Assembly: GCA_041392205.1 (NCBI GenBank)
Contig: JAWKMO010000002.1
Location: forward strand, 1 to 64,000
Length of the DNA stretch: 64,000 nucleotides
Direction of reading: 5' to 3'
Source: Halomarinibacterium sp041392205
GTDB taxonomy: Bacteria; Bacteroidota; Bacteroidia; Flavobacteriales; Flavobacteriaceae
This document shows positions 52,872 through 61,880 of this stretch, piece by piece (positions within the stretch are counted from its first letter, which is position 1; every line of letters begins with the position of its first letter). The position numbers and the translations under genes were made by a program. The notes below the pieces were generated by a model that saw only the letters and a list, made by a program, of their open reading frames with translations, was not told where the DNA came from and did no database searches.

Positions 52872-55800
52872 ATGAAAAAAATTATCTTCGCTATCTTTGT
52901 GTTTCTTCCAATAATAGGATTTTCGCAGGATCAATTTAAAATTCAATTTCAAGATGAATCTATTCAGATTCAAGAAAACATTCACTCTTTTGATTGGAGT
53001 CAAATGCCTGTAAATTCAAAATTAGCCAACGGCTATATTGGATGGGTTCAGTTTTATCATACGCCAACTCAAAATATTCAAGATCAGTTTAAAGCTATGG
53101 GGCTTGAACTCATTAATTATATTCCTAACAAAACTTATTTATTTTACTTCCCAGAAAATACTTCCGTAGAATACTTAAGGTCTAGTGGTGTTAGGGCCAT
53201 TGTTCCTGTGGAAGGTCGTTTTAAATTAAGTGAAGATTTAAAAAATGGAACTATTGGCGAATGGGCTCAAGAAAATGGTAAAATTTTAGTGACCCTTCAA
53301 TATCATAAATATGTAGATTATAATTTTGTGATGAGTGATTTAGCTGAAAGGCAAATTTCCCTAAAGCAAGCCTATATAGGATCTAATAACATCGATTTAT
53401 TAATACCCGATAATTGTTTGGAAGACCTTTCAAACTTGGCTTATGTAAAATGGGTAGAGCTTATCGTTGCTCCCGATGTAAAAGACGATACTCGAGGAAG
53501 AAGTTTACACAGAGCCAGTAATCTTGACACCCAAGGGGCAGGAAGAAACTATACGGGAGACGGTATTGGTGTATTAGTAAGGGATGATGGTATTGTGGGG
53601 CCTCATATCGATTTTCAAGGAAGAATCGATAATAGTGGTGCAAGTGGGACCAATCAATCTCATGGTGATGGTGTTGGCGGAATCATGGCTGGAGCAGGCA
53701 ATTTAAATCCTGATATGAGAGGAATGGCCGCAGGATCCGATGTATTTATTGTTAATTATGTAGCCAATTTTCTAGATTCACAAACTGTTACGCTAATAAA
53801 CTCTGGAGAGGTTCAAATTACAAATTCATCCTACAGTAATGGTTGTAATGCAGGATATACTACTATTACCCAAACAGTAGATTTACAAACCCAAAACATT
53901 CCAACACTCCTTCATGTTTTTTCTGCCGGAAATTCAAATAACAATAACTGTGGATATGGTGCTGGTAGTCAATGGGGTAATATTACTGGAGGTCATAAGC
54001 AAGGGAAAAATGTCATTGCAACAGCCAATGTGTTTTTTGACGGAAGCTTAGTTAATTCAAGTAGTAGAGGGCCAGCCCATGACGGGAGAATAAAGCCCGA
54101 TATTGCAGCCAATGGCCAAAATCAAAACTCAACCAATGAAAATAATACCTATCAAGTATTTGGCGGCACTTCTGGTGCTGCACCAGGTATTGCAGGTATT
54201 TCTGCCCAATTATATGAAGCCTATCAAGATATTAATGGAACGCTTCCAGAATCTGCCCTTATAAAAGCTACTTTGTTGAATACTGCAAACGACTATGGTA
54301 ATATTGGTCCAGATTTTAAATTTGGCTGGGGTATTGTTAATGCTTTACGAGCGGGTATTCTTATAGAAGAAGGAAGGTATTTATCGGATGATATTATTCA
54401 AGGAGTTACCAACACGCATACCATTAATGTCCCCTCGGGAACCTCTCAGGTACGTTTTATGGTGTATTGGAGTGATGCTCCAGCAAGCCCCGGCGCATCC
54501 CCTGCTTTAGTAAATGATTTAGATTTGGTTGTATCCGATCCATCTAGTAATACCTACCTCCCTTGGATTTTAGACCCTACCCCAAATCCAGTAAACTTAG
54601 ATACTCCAGCAACAAATGGGGTAGACCGTTTAAATAATATGGAACAGGTTTTAATTAATAATCCTGCCGCAGGAAATTATGAATTGGATGTTACTGGATT
54701 TAACGTTCCTATAGGACCTCAAAACTATTTCATTGTCTATGAAATAATTCAAGAGAATTTAACAATAACCTATCCTAATGATGGCGAAAGTTTTGTTCCA
54801 GGACAAACGGAATCCATCCATTGGGATGCCATAAATACAAGTTCTGGATTTACGTTAGAATATTCTACCAATAATGGAGCATCGTGGAATGCTATTACAA
54901 CGGTTGCAAATACCGTTACCAATTTTGCTTGGACGGTTCCTAGCACATTAACTGGAGAAGCTAAAATAAGAATTACTAGCGGTGCTTTTTCAGATGAAAG
55001 TGACGGTACCTTTTCAATAGCAGCGCAAGTAACTGGATTAACTTTAACTGAAGTCTGTCCAACGGAGGCTGTATTTACTTGGAATTCAGTGGTTGGGGCA
55101 GAAAGCTACGATTTGTATATTTTAGGGGATAAATATATGGAAGTCGTTGGCAATAGCACCACAACCTCTATTACAGTTCCTATTGCAAATGCAACAGATC
55201 CCATGTGGTATTCTATTGTAGCTAAAAATGATACCGATGGCTGGAAAACAAAAAGGCTTAATGCTTCATTTTATTCAGGAGGTATTTTAAATTGTTCTTT
55301 AGCGAATGATATTGCATTAGTTGCAATTAATAATTTGCCAGAAGATTTTTCTGATGTTTGCGGTGGGCCCGCTGTAATCATTTCTGTGAACATAGCAAAT
55401 CCTGGCATAAATCCGCAAAGTAATTTTACAGTAAGTTACCAATTATCTGGTGAGCCACCCGTTCAAGAAACGTATAGCGCTACGTTAAATTCTGGAGATG
55501 AAGTAACTTATAATTTTACCACCCCTCTAGCTATTACATCAAATAACTCATATACTTTAACAACGCTTGTAGATTTATCTGGAGACTCAAACAGTACCAA
55601 TAATGAAAAATTGCTTGATTTTTATGCACAAGTTGAGCCAACAGAAGTTCCTTTTTTAGAAACTTTTGATTCCTCAAATGTTCCTCCTTTGGGTTGGTCC
55701 ATTATCAATCCAGACAATGGAATAACCTGGGATGAAAGAAATGTTATTGGCATAGGCGGAATACAAACCAAAGTTGCCTATATGGATAATTTTGGCTACC

Positions 55801-56441
55801 CAGCTGTAGGTGCTGAAGATTATTTAATGACAGAGTATTTTGATTTAGGGGCTGTTTCAAGTCCTGTTCTAACATTTGCTCTTGCAAAGGCCCAATTTTC
55901 TGAAAGTCGTTCGGATACTTTAAAAGTTGAAATTTCTACTGACTGTGGTAACACCTTTACTACAATTTATGAAAAAACAGGGCTTGAACTATCAACGATT
56001 CCAGATTATAATACTTCCATAGATTGGTCTCCAGCAACCTTAAATGATTGGCGTAGAGAATTAATAGATTTAAGTTCGTATACGGGAGAAAACGTTTTAT
56101 TTAGGTTTGTAAACATAAATGATTTGGGAAATAGCACGCACATTGATAATATTAATGTAACCGATGCCTTATTAAATACCCCCCAATTTACCGCTAGTGA
56201 AATTAGAATGTACCCTAATCCAACATCAGAAACCGTTTCACTTTATTTTGGAAACACAATTATTGGTGAAACTGAAATAAAAGTTTCTAACAGTTTAGGA
56301 CAAGTTGTAACTGAATTAAAGCAAAACATAGCTGCGCAATCTACCGTAAACATTAATGTAACTAATTATGCTCAAGGCATTTACTTTGTTACAATTAAAA
56401 CTGAAACCGGATTCATTACCAAAAAACTTATAAAAAAATAA
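52872..56441 (+). CDS. T9SS-secreted subtilisin-like serine protease (S8 family)
   Basis: A 1189-residue protein. I start it at the ATG at 52872, which gives a proper signal peptide (KKIIFAIFVFLPIIGFSQ); the frame upstream to 52725 has no signal. A prodomain-like region of about 200 residues is followed by the S8 domain, with the Asp near residue 238 (VRDDGIVGPH), His264 in SHGDGVGG and Ser434 in GGTSGAAPGIAG. Then come P-domain or jelly-roll regions, a fibronectin-like domain (TEVCPTEAVFTW), a MAM-like/cleaved-adhesin region, and the T9SS sorting domain (MYPNPTSETVSLYF). It is exported and digests extracellular protein. Confidence 0.93.
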   Translation: MKKIIFAIFVFLPIIGFSQDQFKIQFQDESIQIQENIHSFDWSQMPVNSKLANGYIGWVQFYHTPTQNIQDQFKAMGLELINYIPNKTYLFYFPENTSVEYLRSSGVRAIVPVEGRFKLSEDLKNGTIGEWAQENGKILVTLQYHKYVDYNFVMSDLAERQISLKQAYIGSNNIDLLIPDNCLEDLSNLAYVKWVELIVAPDVKDDTRGRSLHRASNLDTQGAGRNYTGDGIGVLVRDDGIVGPHIDFQGRIDNSGASGTNQSHGDGVGGIMAGAGNLNPDMRGMAAGSDVFIVNYVANFLDSQTVTLINSGEVQITNSSYSNGCNAGYTTITQTVDLQTQNIPTLLHVFSAGNSNNNNCGYGAGSQWGNITGGHKQGKNVIATANVFFDGSLVNSSSRGPAHDGRIKPDIAANGQNQNSTNENNTYQVFGGTSGAAPGIAGISAQLYEAYQDINGTLPESALIKATLLNTANDYGNIGPDFKFGWGIVNALRAGILIEEGRYLSDDIIQGVTNTHTINVPSGTSQVRFMVYWSDAPASPGASPALVNDLDLVVSDPSSNTYLPWILDPTPNPVNLDTPATNGVDRLNNMEQVLINNPAAGNYELDVTGFNVPIGPQNYFIVYEIIQENLTITYPNDGESFVPGQTESIHWDAINTSSGFTLEYSTNNGASWNAITTVANTVTNFAWTVPSTLTGEAKIRITSGAFSDESDGTFSIAAQVTGLTLTEVCPTEAVFTWNSVVGAESYDLYILGDKYMEVVGNSTTTSITVPIANATDPMWYSIVAKNDTDGWKTKRLNASFYSGGILNCSLANDIALVAINNLPEDFSDVCGGPAVIISVNIANPGINPQSNFTVSYQLSGEPPVQETYSATLNSGDEVTYNFTTPLAITSNNSYTLTTLVDLSGDSNSTNNEKLLDFYAQVEPTEVPFLETFDSSNVPPLGWSIINPDNGITWDERNVIGIGGIQTKVAYMDNFGYPAVGAEDYLMTEYFDLGAVSSPVLTFALAKAQFSESRSDTLKVEISTDCGNTFTTIYEKTGLELSTIPDYNTSIDWSPATLNDWRRELIDLSSYTGENVLFRFVNINDLGNSTHIDNINVTDALLNTPQFTASEIRMYPNPTSETVSLYFGNTIIGETEIKVSNSLGQVVTELKQNIAAQSTVNINVTNYAQGIYFVTIKTETGFITKKLIKK

Positions 56442-56460
56442 TTTTTAGTAACATGTATTT

Positions 56461-56488
56461 AAAAGCCCCTATTAATGGGGCTTTTTTT
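56461..56488 (+). terminator. Terminator of the subtilase gene
   Basis: A 9-bp stem AAAAGCCCC / GGGGCTTTT with a seven-base loop and a T run. Confidence 0.85.
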
Positions 56489-56514
56489 ATATTTAAAAAA
56501 AATATTGGCCACCC

Positions 56515-57147
56515 ATGATACAAGAACTTAAAAACAGCTATGGACATCTTTTTGAAACTGAACTTCTAGAGGAAATTAACCAAGTTGGGACGTTTAAAGA
56601 CGTTCCTCAAGATTTTACTCTAATTGAAATAGGAGAGTATATAAAATCTATGCCCTTGCTTATTTCTGGAGCCATTAAAGTATTACGGGAGGATCATGAT
56701 GGAGACGAACTTCTACTTTATTTTTTGGAACGAGGAGATACATGTGCTATGACCTTAAGTTGTTGTCTTGGGCAGACCAAAAGTAAAATAAGAGCAGTAG
56801 CAGAATTAGACACAAAATTAGTGATGATTCCAATTCGAAAAATGGAAGAATGGACAGGAAAGTATCGAAGTTGGAGAAATTTTGTTTTTGAAAGTTATCA
56901 TAATCGAATTATGGAAATGCTAGAAACCATAGATAACATTGCCTTTATGAAAATGGATGAGCGGCTCTTAAAGTATCTTTTAGATAAGGTTAAAATTACA
57001 CAGGACTCGATTATACATACAACTCACCAAGAAATTGCTTACGAGCTTCATACTTCTAGGGTGGTTATTTCAAGACTTTTAAAAAACCTTGAAAAATTAG
57101 GAAAGATTAAACTTAATAGAAATAATATTGTGCTCTTATCCTCTTAA
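56515..57147 (+). CDS. Crp/Fnr-family transcriptional regulator (candidate sulfide regulon activator)
   Basis: A 210-residue protein with a cyclic-nucleotide-type sensor domain (residues 25-125) and a C-terminal winged helix whose recognition part reads THQEIAYELHTSRVVISRLL. The sensor carries Cys77 and the pair Cys83-Cys84 (GDTCAMTLSCCLG) but lacks the N-terminal Cys cluster of FNR, so an Fe-S sensor of that type is unlikely. It is the first gene of the sulfur locus, and four copies of a Crp/Fnr-type palindrome follow in this locus. Sensing of persulfide through the Cys residues is an inference. Confidence 0.88.
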   Translation: MIQELKNSYGHLFETELLEEINQVGTFKDVPQDFTLIEIGEYIKSMPLLISGAIKVLREDHDGDELLLYFLERGDTCAMTLSCCLGQTKSKIRAVAELDTKLVMIPIRKMEEWTGKYRSWRNFVFESYHNRIMEMLETIDNIAFMKMDERLLKYLLDKVKITQDSIIHTTHQEIAYELHTSRVVISRLLKNLEKLGKIKLNRNNIVLLSS

Positions 57148-57156
57148 TATTCCCAT

Positions 57157-57201
57157 TGTAACCTTTGTTACAGCATAGTATTGAAAATCACTATAATATT
57201 G
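57157..57201 (+). promoter_or_regulatory. Crp/Fnr-type operator and promoter 1 (exporter gene)
   Basis: Perfect palindrome TGTAAC-CTTT-GTTACA at 57157-57172, centre 57164.5. The -7-like TAATATTG starts at 57194, 29.5 bp from the centre. The position fits class II activation (near -41). Confidence 0.8.
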
Positions 57202-57219
57202 TTCTTTTAAGTAGACTGT

Positions 57220-58026
57220 ATGGAAGTAACTCAAATTTTAGGCTATTTTGGCGCCTTATTAATAGGAATTGTATTAGGATTAATAGGGGGTGGAGGCTCT
57301 ATTTTAACCGTCCCAGTATTAGTATATCTGTTTTATATTAACCCTGTTACGGCTACGGCATATTCGCTATTTGTGGTGGGAGTTTCAGCATTGGTTGGTG
57401 CCCTAAAAAACATTCAAAAAAAACTAATTGATTTTAAAACGGCTTTTGTCTTTTCAATCCCCGCCTTTATAGCGGTTTACATTACAAGAAAATATTTGGT
57501 CCCAGCAATACCAACAGAAATAATTCAAATAAACGATTTTATTTTGACCAAAAACATAGCCATCATGCTATTTTTTGCCATTATTATGGTAATTGCTTCT
57601 TTGTCTATGATTCGTTCAAAAAAAGAAGTGTCAGAAAATACCCAAGAAGCTGTTTCCTACAATTACCCCTTTATTATTTTAGAAGGTTTGGTTGTAGGAA
57701 CCCTCACTGGAATTGTTGGTGCTGGGGGAGGATTTCTTATTATTCCAGCCTTGGTTCTTTTTGCAAAATTACCTATGAAGAAAGCCGTAGCAACTTCATT
57801 ATTAATTATTGCTGTAAAGTCGCTTATTGGTTTTATTGGTGATGTTGAAAATCTAGAAATCAATTGGAACTTTCTATTGTTTTTTACCTTTATTTCGGTC
57901 ATAGGAATATTTATTGGGGTATGGCTCAATAAATTTATTGATGGAAAAAAACTAAAAAAAGGTTTTGGCTGGTTTGTATTAGTGATGGGGTGTTACATTC
58001 TTTTTAATGAATTTACTCCCAAATAA
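57220..58026 (+). CDS. TauE/SafE-family sulfur-compound exporter
   Basis: The 268-residue membrane protein has two homologous halves, each with the TSUP signature (GLIGGGGSILTVPVLVY and GIVGAGGGFLIIPALVLF), and about eight membrane segments. The family moves sulfite, sulfoacetate, thiosulfate or related organosulfur anions. It follows an operator of the Crp/Fnr type and precedes the persulfide dioxygenase genes, so export of sulfite or thiosulfate produced there is a sensible inference. Confidence 0.9.
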   Translation: MEVTQILGYFGALLIGIVLGLIGGGGSILTVPVLVYLFYINPVTATAYSLFVVGVSALVGALKNIQKKLIDFKTAFVFSIPAFIAVYITRKYLVPAIPTEIIQINDFILTKNIAIMLFFAIIMVIASLSMIRSKKEVSENTQEAVSYNYPFIILEGLVVGTLTGIVGAGGGFLIIPALVLFAKLPMKKAVATSLLIIAVKSLIGFIGDVENLEINWNFLLFFTFISVIGIFIGVWLNKFIDGKKLKKGFGWFVLVMGCYILFNEFTPK

Positions 58027-58033
58027 ATTACAA

Positions 58034-58078
58034 TGTAACATAAGTTACTGTAAAGATTATGAAGCGGTTATATCTTAG
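58034..58078 (+). promoter_or_regulatory. Crp/Fnr-type operator and promoter 2 (first MBL-rhodanese gene)
   Basis: TGTAAC-ATAA-GTTACT at 58034-58049 (centre 58041.5), one mismatch in the palindrome. The -7-like TATCTTAG begins at 58071, again 29.5 bp from the centre. Confidence 0.78.
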
Positions 58079-58105
58079 CTTCTATAATTTAAAATTTATA
58101 CTATT

Positions 58106-59521
58106 ATGAACGTAGAACAAATATATACCGGATGCTTAGCACACGCCGCTTATTATCTTGAAAGTAAAGGCGAAGCAGCCATTTTTGACCCCTTAAGAGA
58201 AGTACAACCTTATTTGGACAGAGCCAAAAGAGATGGCGCAACCATTAAATATGTTTTTGAAACCCATTTTCATGCAGATTTTGTGAGTGGCCACCTTGAC
58301 CTTCATCACAAAACAGAGGCACAAATTGTATATGGTCCCACCGCAAAACCTGGATTTGATGCTATTGTGGCAGAAGACAATCAAGTATTCTCTGTAGGAG
58401 ATTATAAAGTGAAAGTAATACACACCCCTGGTCACACCATGGAAAGTACCACCTATCTTTTGATTGATGAAAACGGAAAAGAACATGGTATTATCACTGG
58501 AGACACCTTATTTATTGGTGATGTTGGAAGACCCGATTTGGCGCAACATGTAATTTCAGAATTAACAGAAGAAAAATTAGCAGGATATTTGTTCGATTCC
58601 CTTCGAAACAAAATTATGCCCCTAAGTGACCATTTAATTGTATATCCTAATCATGGAGCGGGTTCGGCATGTGGTAAAATGATGAGTAAAGAAACTACCG
58701 ATACCTTAGGAAACCAAAAAAAACTGAACTACGCACTTAGACCCGATATGACCAAGGAGGAGTTTATAAAACAACTGCTTACCGGTCTTACAGCACCTCC
58801 TGTTTATTTTCCTCAAAATGTTTTAATGAATATTAAAGGGTATGATAGTCTAGATACCGTTATGGAGCGAGGTGAAAAACCTCTTTCTCCCGAAGCTTTT
58901 GAAGTGGCAGCGAACGAAACGGGGGCCTTAATGTTAGATACACGTAATGCCGATGACTTTGCGAAAGGATTTATCCCCAATAGTATAAACATTGGTTTAG
59001 AAGGCAGTTTTGCACAATGGGTAGGAGAAATGGTTCCGGATGTTAAACAACAAATTCTTTTAATAACCTATCCCGGCAAAGAAGAAGAAGCTATAACAAG
59101 ACTTTCAAGAGTAGGTTACGACTTTACCATTGGGTATCTAGCAGGAGGGTTTAACAGTTGGAAAGAAGCAGGTAAAGAATTAGAAACAATAGAAAGAATT
59201 AATGCAAAAGCGTTTGAAACAAAATACTTTTCAGAAAAACCCTTAATTATAGATGTTAGAAAGAAAAGTGAGTTCGATTCGCAACATATTTTTGATGCGG
59301 TAAATGTTCCATTAAATGAAATAAATCAACATTTAGAAAAGTTCCCAAAAGATAAACCATTTATCATTCATTGCGCGGGAGGATATCGTAGTATGATTGC
59401 TGCTTCCATTTTAAAACAACGTGGTTGGAAGGAATTTGTAGATGTCGCAGGAGGTTTTAAGGATATTGAAACTACCACCATTCCTAAAACAGACTATGTT
59501 TGTCCCACAACTATGTTATAA
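58106..59521 (+). CDS. ETHE1-like persulfide dioxygenase fused to two rhodanese domains
   Basis: The 471-residue protein starts with a metallo-beta-lactamase domain of the persulfide dioxygenase type: HFHADFVSGH with His54, His56, Asp58 and His63, then His110, Asp133 (GDTLFIGDVGRPD) and His183. Two rhodanese domains follow (about 260-355 and 370-465). The first has no Cys at the active loop (LLITYPGKEEEA) and should be inactive. The second has Cys423 in HCAGGYRS. It would oxidise glutathione or other persulfide to sulfite and handle sulfane sulfur. It has its own Crp/Fnr-type operator. Confidence 0.9.
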   Translation: MNVEQIYTGCLAHAAYYLESKGEAAIFDPLREVQPYLDRAKRDGATIKYVFETHFHADFVSGHLDLHHKTEAQIVYGPTAKPGFDAIVAEDNQVFSVGDYKVKVIHTPGHTMESTTYLLIDENGKEHGIITGDTLFIGDVGRPDLAQHVISELTEEKLAGYLFDSLRNKIMPLSDHLIVYPNHGAGSACGKMMSKETTDTLGNQKKLNYALRPDMTKEEFIKQLLTGLTAPPVYFPQNVLMNIKGYDSLDTVMERGEKPLSPEAFEVAANETGALMLDTRNADDFAKGFIPNSINIGLEGSFAQWVGEMVPDVKQQILLITYPGKEEEAITRLSRVGYDFTIGYLAGGFNSWKEAGKELETIERINAKAFETKYFSEKPLIIDVRKKSEFDSQHIFDAVNVPLNEINQHLEKFPKDKPFIIHCAGGYRSMIAASILKQRGWKEFVDVAGGFKDIETTTIPKTDYVCPTTML

Positions 59522-59537
59522 TACCCCTAAAGGTTTT

Positions 59538-59566
59538 AAAAAAGGCCCTTTTACAGGGCCTTTTTT
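59538..59566 (+). terminator. Terminator between the two MBL-rhodanese genes
   Basis: An 11-bp stem AAAAAAGGCCC / GGGCCTTTTTT with a seven-base loop, 17 bp after the stop codon of the first gene. It makes the two paralogues separate transcripts. Confidence 0.85.
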
Positions 59567-59571
59567 AATAC

Positions 59572-59579
59572 TATCTTTG
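59572..59579 (+). promoter_or_regulatory. -7 promoter element of the second MBL-rhodanese gene
   Basis: TATCTTTG is a perfect -7 match, 23 bp before the ATG. Unlike its neighbours, this promoter has no TGTAAC palindrome upstream. Confidence 0.65.
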
Positions 59580-59602
59580 TACCATCCCAAAAAAAACATA
59601 CT

Positions 59603-61015
59603 ATGCATGTAGAACAAATATATACTGGTTGTTTAGCGCAAGGAGCCTATTATATAGAAAGCCTTGGAGAAGTAGCCATAATCGACCCGCTTCGCGAAGT
59701 AAAACCCTATATTGAAAAGGCAAAAAAGAACAATGCAAAAATTAAATATATTTTCGAAACACACTTCCATGCAGACTTTGTAAGTGGCCACATAACGCTT
59801 TCTAAAGAAACAGGAGCCCCAATTATTTATGGGCCAAAAGCCAACCCTTCCTTTGAGGCCATCATCGCACAAGATAAACAAGAATTTAAATTAGGTGCCG
59901 TTACTATTGTTGCCTTACACACCCCAGGGCATACCATGGAAAGTACTACCTATTTACTTAAAGATGAAACAGGAAAAGAGTATGCCATTTTTAGTGGGGA
60001 TACTTTGTTTTTAGGGGATGTAGGAAGGCCCGATTTAGCTCAAAAAGCAGCCGATATGACTCAAGAAGAATTGGCGGGCTTACTTTTTGAAAGCCTACGG
60101 AATAAAATTATGCCTTTGCCAGATGATGTTATTGTGTATCCTGCCCACGGAGCAGGTTCTGCCTGCGGAAAAAACATGATGAAGGAAACCGTTGATACGC
60201 TAGGGAATCAAAAAAAAATGAATTACGCCCTTCGTGCCAATATGACCAAGCAAGAGTTTGTTGAAGAAGTAACCAACGGGTTATTACCTCCTCCTTTGTA
60301 TTTTCCCCTCAATGTGAAAATGAATAAAGAAGGCTATGATGACATCGATAAAGTTTTAGAAAGAGGAACACGGGCACTCTCCCCAGAAGCTTTTGAAATA
60401 GTTGCTAATGAAACTGGAGCTATAGTTTTGGATGTGCGTCATCAAAACGATTTTGTAAAAGGACATATTCCTAGAGCCATTTTTATTGGCTTAGAAGGAG
60501 GCTTTGCTCCTTGGGTAGGCGCTTTAATTGCCGATGTAAAACAACCCATTTTATTGGTTACCCCAGAAGGAAAAGAGGAAGAAGCTGTAACACGACTTTC
60601 CAGAGTAGGTTTTGATAATACATTAGGATATTTAAATGGAGGCTTTGAAGCCTGGAAAAAAGCGGCAAAAGAATACGATACGCTTACTTCAATTTCTGCA
60701 AGTTCTCTAGAAAAAATATTGCGTGAAACTATGGTTCCAGTGTTTGATGTTCGTAAAGAAGGCGAATTTATCTCCGAACACATAGAAGGTGCCAAAAACA
60801 CTCCGTTGGATTTTTTAAATGATCATTTGTCCGAATTCCCAAAAAACGAACCTTTTTATATTCATTGTGCAGGAGGATATAGAAGTGTTATTGCAGCATC
60901 CATTTTAAAAAGCCGAGGCATTCATAACCTCATCGATATTGCTGGTGGGTATAAAGACATTAAAGAAACATCAATCCCCACAACAGATTATGTCTGTCCA
61001 AGTACCCTAAAATAA
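59603..61015 (+). CDS. Second ETHE1-like persulfide dioxygenase-rhodanese fusion (paralogue)
   Basis: A 470-residue tandem paralogue of the preceding gene with the same layout: metallo-beta-lactamase domain with HFHADFVSGH (His54, His56, Asp58, His63) and GDTLFLGDVGRPD, then an inactive-looking rhodanese domain (LLVTPEGKEEEA, no Cys) and an active one (HCAGGYRS, Cys near residue 422). It is separated by a terminator and has its own consensus promoter without the Crp/Fnr-type operator. The pair may therefore differ in control, one inducible and one constitutive, with similar chemistry. Substrate differences cannot be judged from the motifs. Confidence 0.9.
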   Translation: MHVEQIYTGCLAQGAYYIESLGEVAIIDPLREVKPYIEKAKKNNAKIKYIFETHFHADFVSGHITLSKETGAPIIYGPKANPSFEAIIAQDKQEFKLGAVTIVALHTPGHTMESTTYLLKDETGKEYAIFSGDTLFLGDVGRPDLAQKAADMTQEELAGLLFESLRNKIMPLPDDVIVYPAHGAGSACGKNMMKETVDTLGNQKKMNYALRANMTKQEFVEEVTNGLLPPPLYFPLNVKMNKEGYDDIDKVLERGTRALSPEAFEIVANETGAIVLDVRHQNDFVKGHIPRAIFIGLEGGFAPWVGALIADVKQPILLVTPEGKEEEAVTRLSRVGFDNTLGYLNGGFEAWKKAAKEYDTLTSISASSLEKILRETMVPVFDVRKEGEFISEHIEGAKNTPLDFLNDHLSEFPKNEPFYIHCAGGYRSVIAASILKSRGIHNLIDIAGGYKDIKETSIPTTDYVCPSTLK

Positions 61016-61060
61016 GTATTAGCCCCTTTTAAAAACACCTTTTTATAAAAATATGCGCTA

Positions 61061-61105
61061 TGTAACTTGTGTTACTGTGTACTAAGACTCCCTTGTTTAA
61101 TTTAG
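61061..61105 (+). promoter_or_regulatory. Crp/Fnr-type operator and promoter 3 (rhodanese operon)
   Basis: TGTAAC-TTGT-GTTACT at 61061-61076 (centre 61068.5). The -7-like TAATTTAG begins at 61098, 29.5 bp from the centre. A leader of about 150 nt follows before the start codon at 61256. Confidence 0.75.
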
Positions 61106-61191
61106 CTTTATAAAAGTAAACACTTTTTAAAAAATTCGATTTCTATTTAGTCTAACGGCTAAAAGAAATGGTTGGTTAGTTGGTTGAAAAT

Positions 61192-61218
61192 GAAGTAGCT
61201 CAAATTTTGAGCTACTTC
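61192..61218 (+). other. Stem-loop in the 5' leader of the rhodanese gene
   Basis: Perfect inverted repeat of 13 bp (GAAGTAGCTCAAA / TTTGAGCTACTTC) around one central base, within the predicted transcribed leader. It is flanked by GGTTG motifs at 61171-61185 that could pair with CCAACC at 61223-61228, making a larger structure. There is no clear T run. Confidence 0.55.
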
Positions 61219-61255
61219 TTATCCAACCCTTAGTTTAATACAAAAATGTTTATAT

Positions 61256-61597
61256 ATGTCCTTTTTTTCTTCATTATTTGGTGCCGCAGTACAAAAGCAT
61301 GATGCTATTAAAATATTAGATAAAGAAGCTTTTCAAAATGCTATTGAACACCATAACGTACAATTGGTTGATGTAAGAACCCCTCAAGAATACCAGGGAG
61401 GGTATCTAAAAAATGCCATAAATATTGATTATTTTGATGCCTTAAATTTTACGCTTACATTTGAAAAGCTAAACAAACAAAAACCTGTTTACTTATATTG
61501 CCGTTCGGGTAATAGGAGTCAAAAAGCAGCTGCTAAGCTTGTTGAAATGGGTTTTACGAAAATATATGACTTAAAGGGCGGTTATATGAACTGGTAA
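61256..61597 (+). CDS. Single-domain rhodanese
   Basis: The 113-residue protein has one rhodanese domain: LVDVRTPQEYQGGYLKNAIN and the active loop CRSGNRS with Cys82. The N-terminus is short and weakly hydrophobic, without a definite signal peptide. It would carry sulfane sulfur as a Cys82 persulfide. It is the first gene of an operon with the HMA-domain protein, the cytochrome and a methyltransferase, behind operator 3. Confidence 0.9.
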   Translation: MSFFSSLFGAAVQKHDAIKILDKEAFQNAIEHHNVQLVDVRTPQEYQGGYLKNAINIDYFDALNFTLTFEKLNKQKPVYLYCRSGNRSQKAAAKLVEMGFTKIYDLKGGYMNW

Positions 61598-61607
61598 CTA
61601 TATAAGT

Positions 61608-61880
61608 ATGAATCACTTTATTCAAATCCAAAACCTAAAATGCGGTGGTTGTGCCAAAACCGTCATCGATACATTAAAAAAAATAAAGGGCTTAAGTGAT
61701 ATTACCATAGATCTTGATAAAAACATCGTTTCTTTTTCACTAGTGGAAGCTTCCCTTTTAGAAACTGTAGAAAATAAACTCACTGAAATAGGGTATCCGC
61801 CAGTGGGGTCAAAAAATTCTGTTATTACTAAGGCCAAATCTTTTGTAAGCTGTGCCGCTGGCAAAATGAGTACCTCATGA
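61608..61880 (+). CDS. Heavy-metal-associated (HMA) domain protein
   Basis: The 90-residue protein contains an HMA/ferredoxin-like fold with the metal motif KCGGC (Cys12, Cys15) and a C-terminal Cys (VSCAAGK). Family members bind Cu+ or other soft metals. In a sulfur locus it could supply or buffer copper, or be a thiol carrier; this is inference. It sits 10 bp after the rhodanese gene and overlaps the cytochrome gene by 4 bp. Confidence 0.85.
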   Translation: MNHFIQIQNLKCGGCAKTVIDTLKKIKGLSDITIDLDKNIVSFSLVEASLLETVENKLTEIGYPPVGSKNSVITKAKSFVSCAAGKMSTS

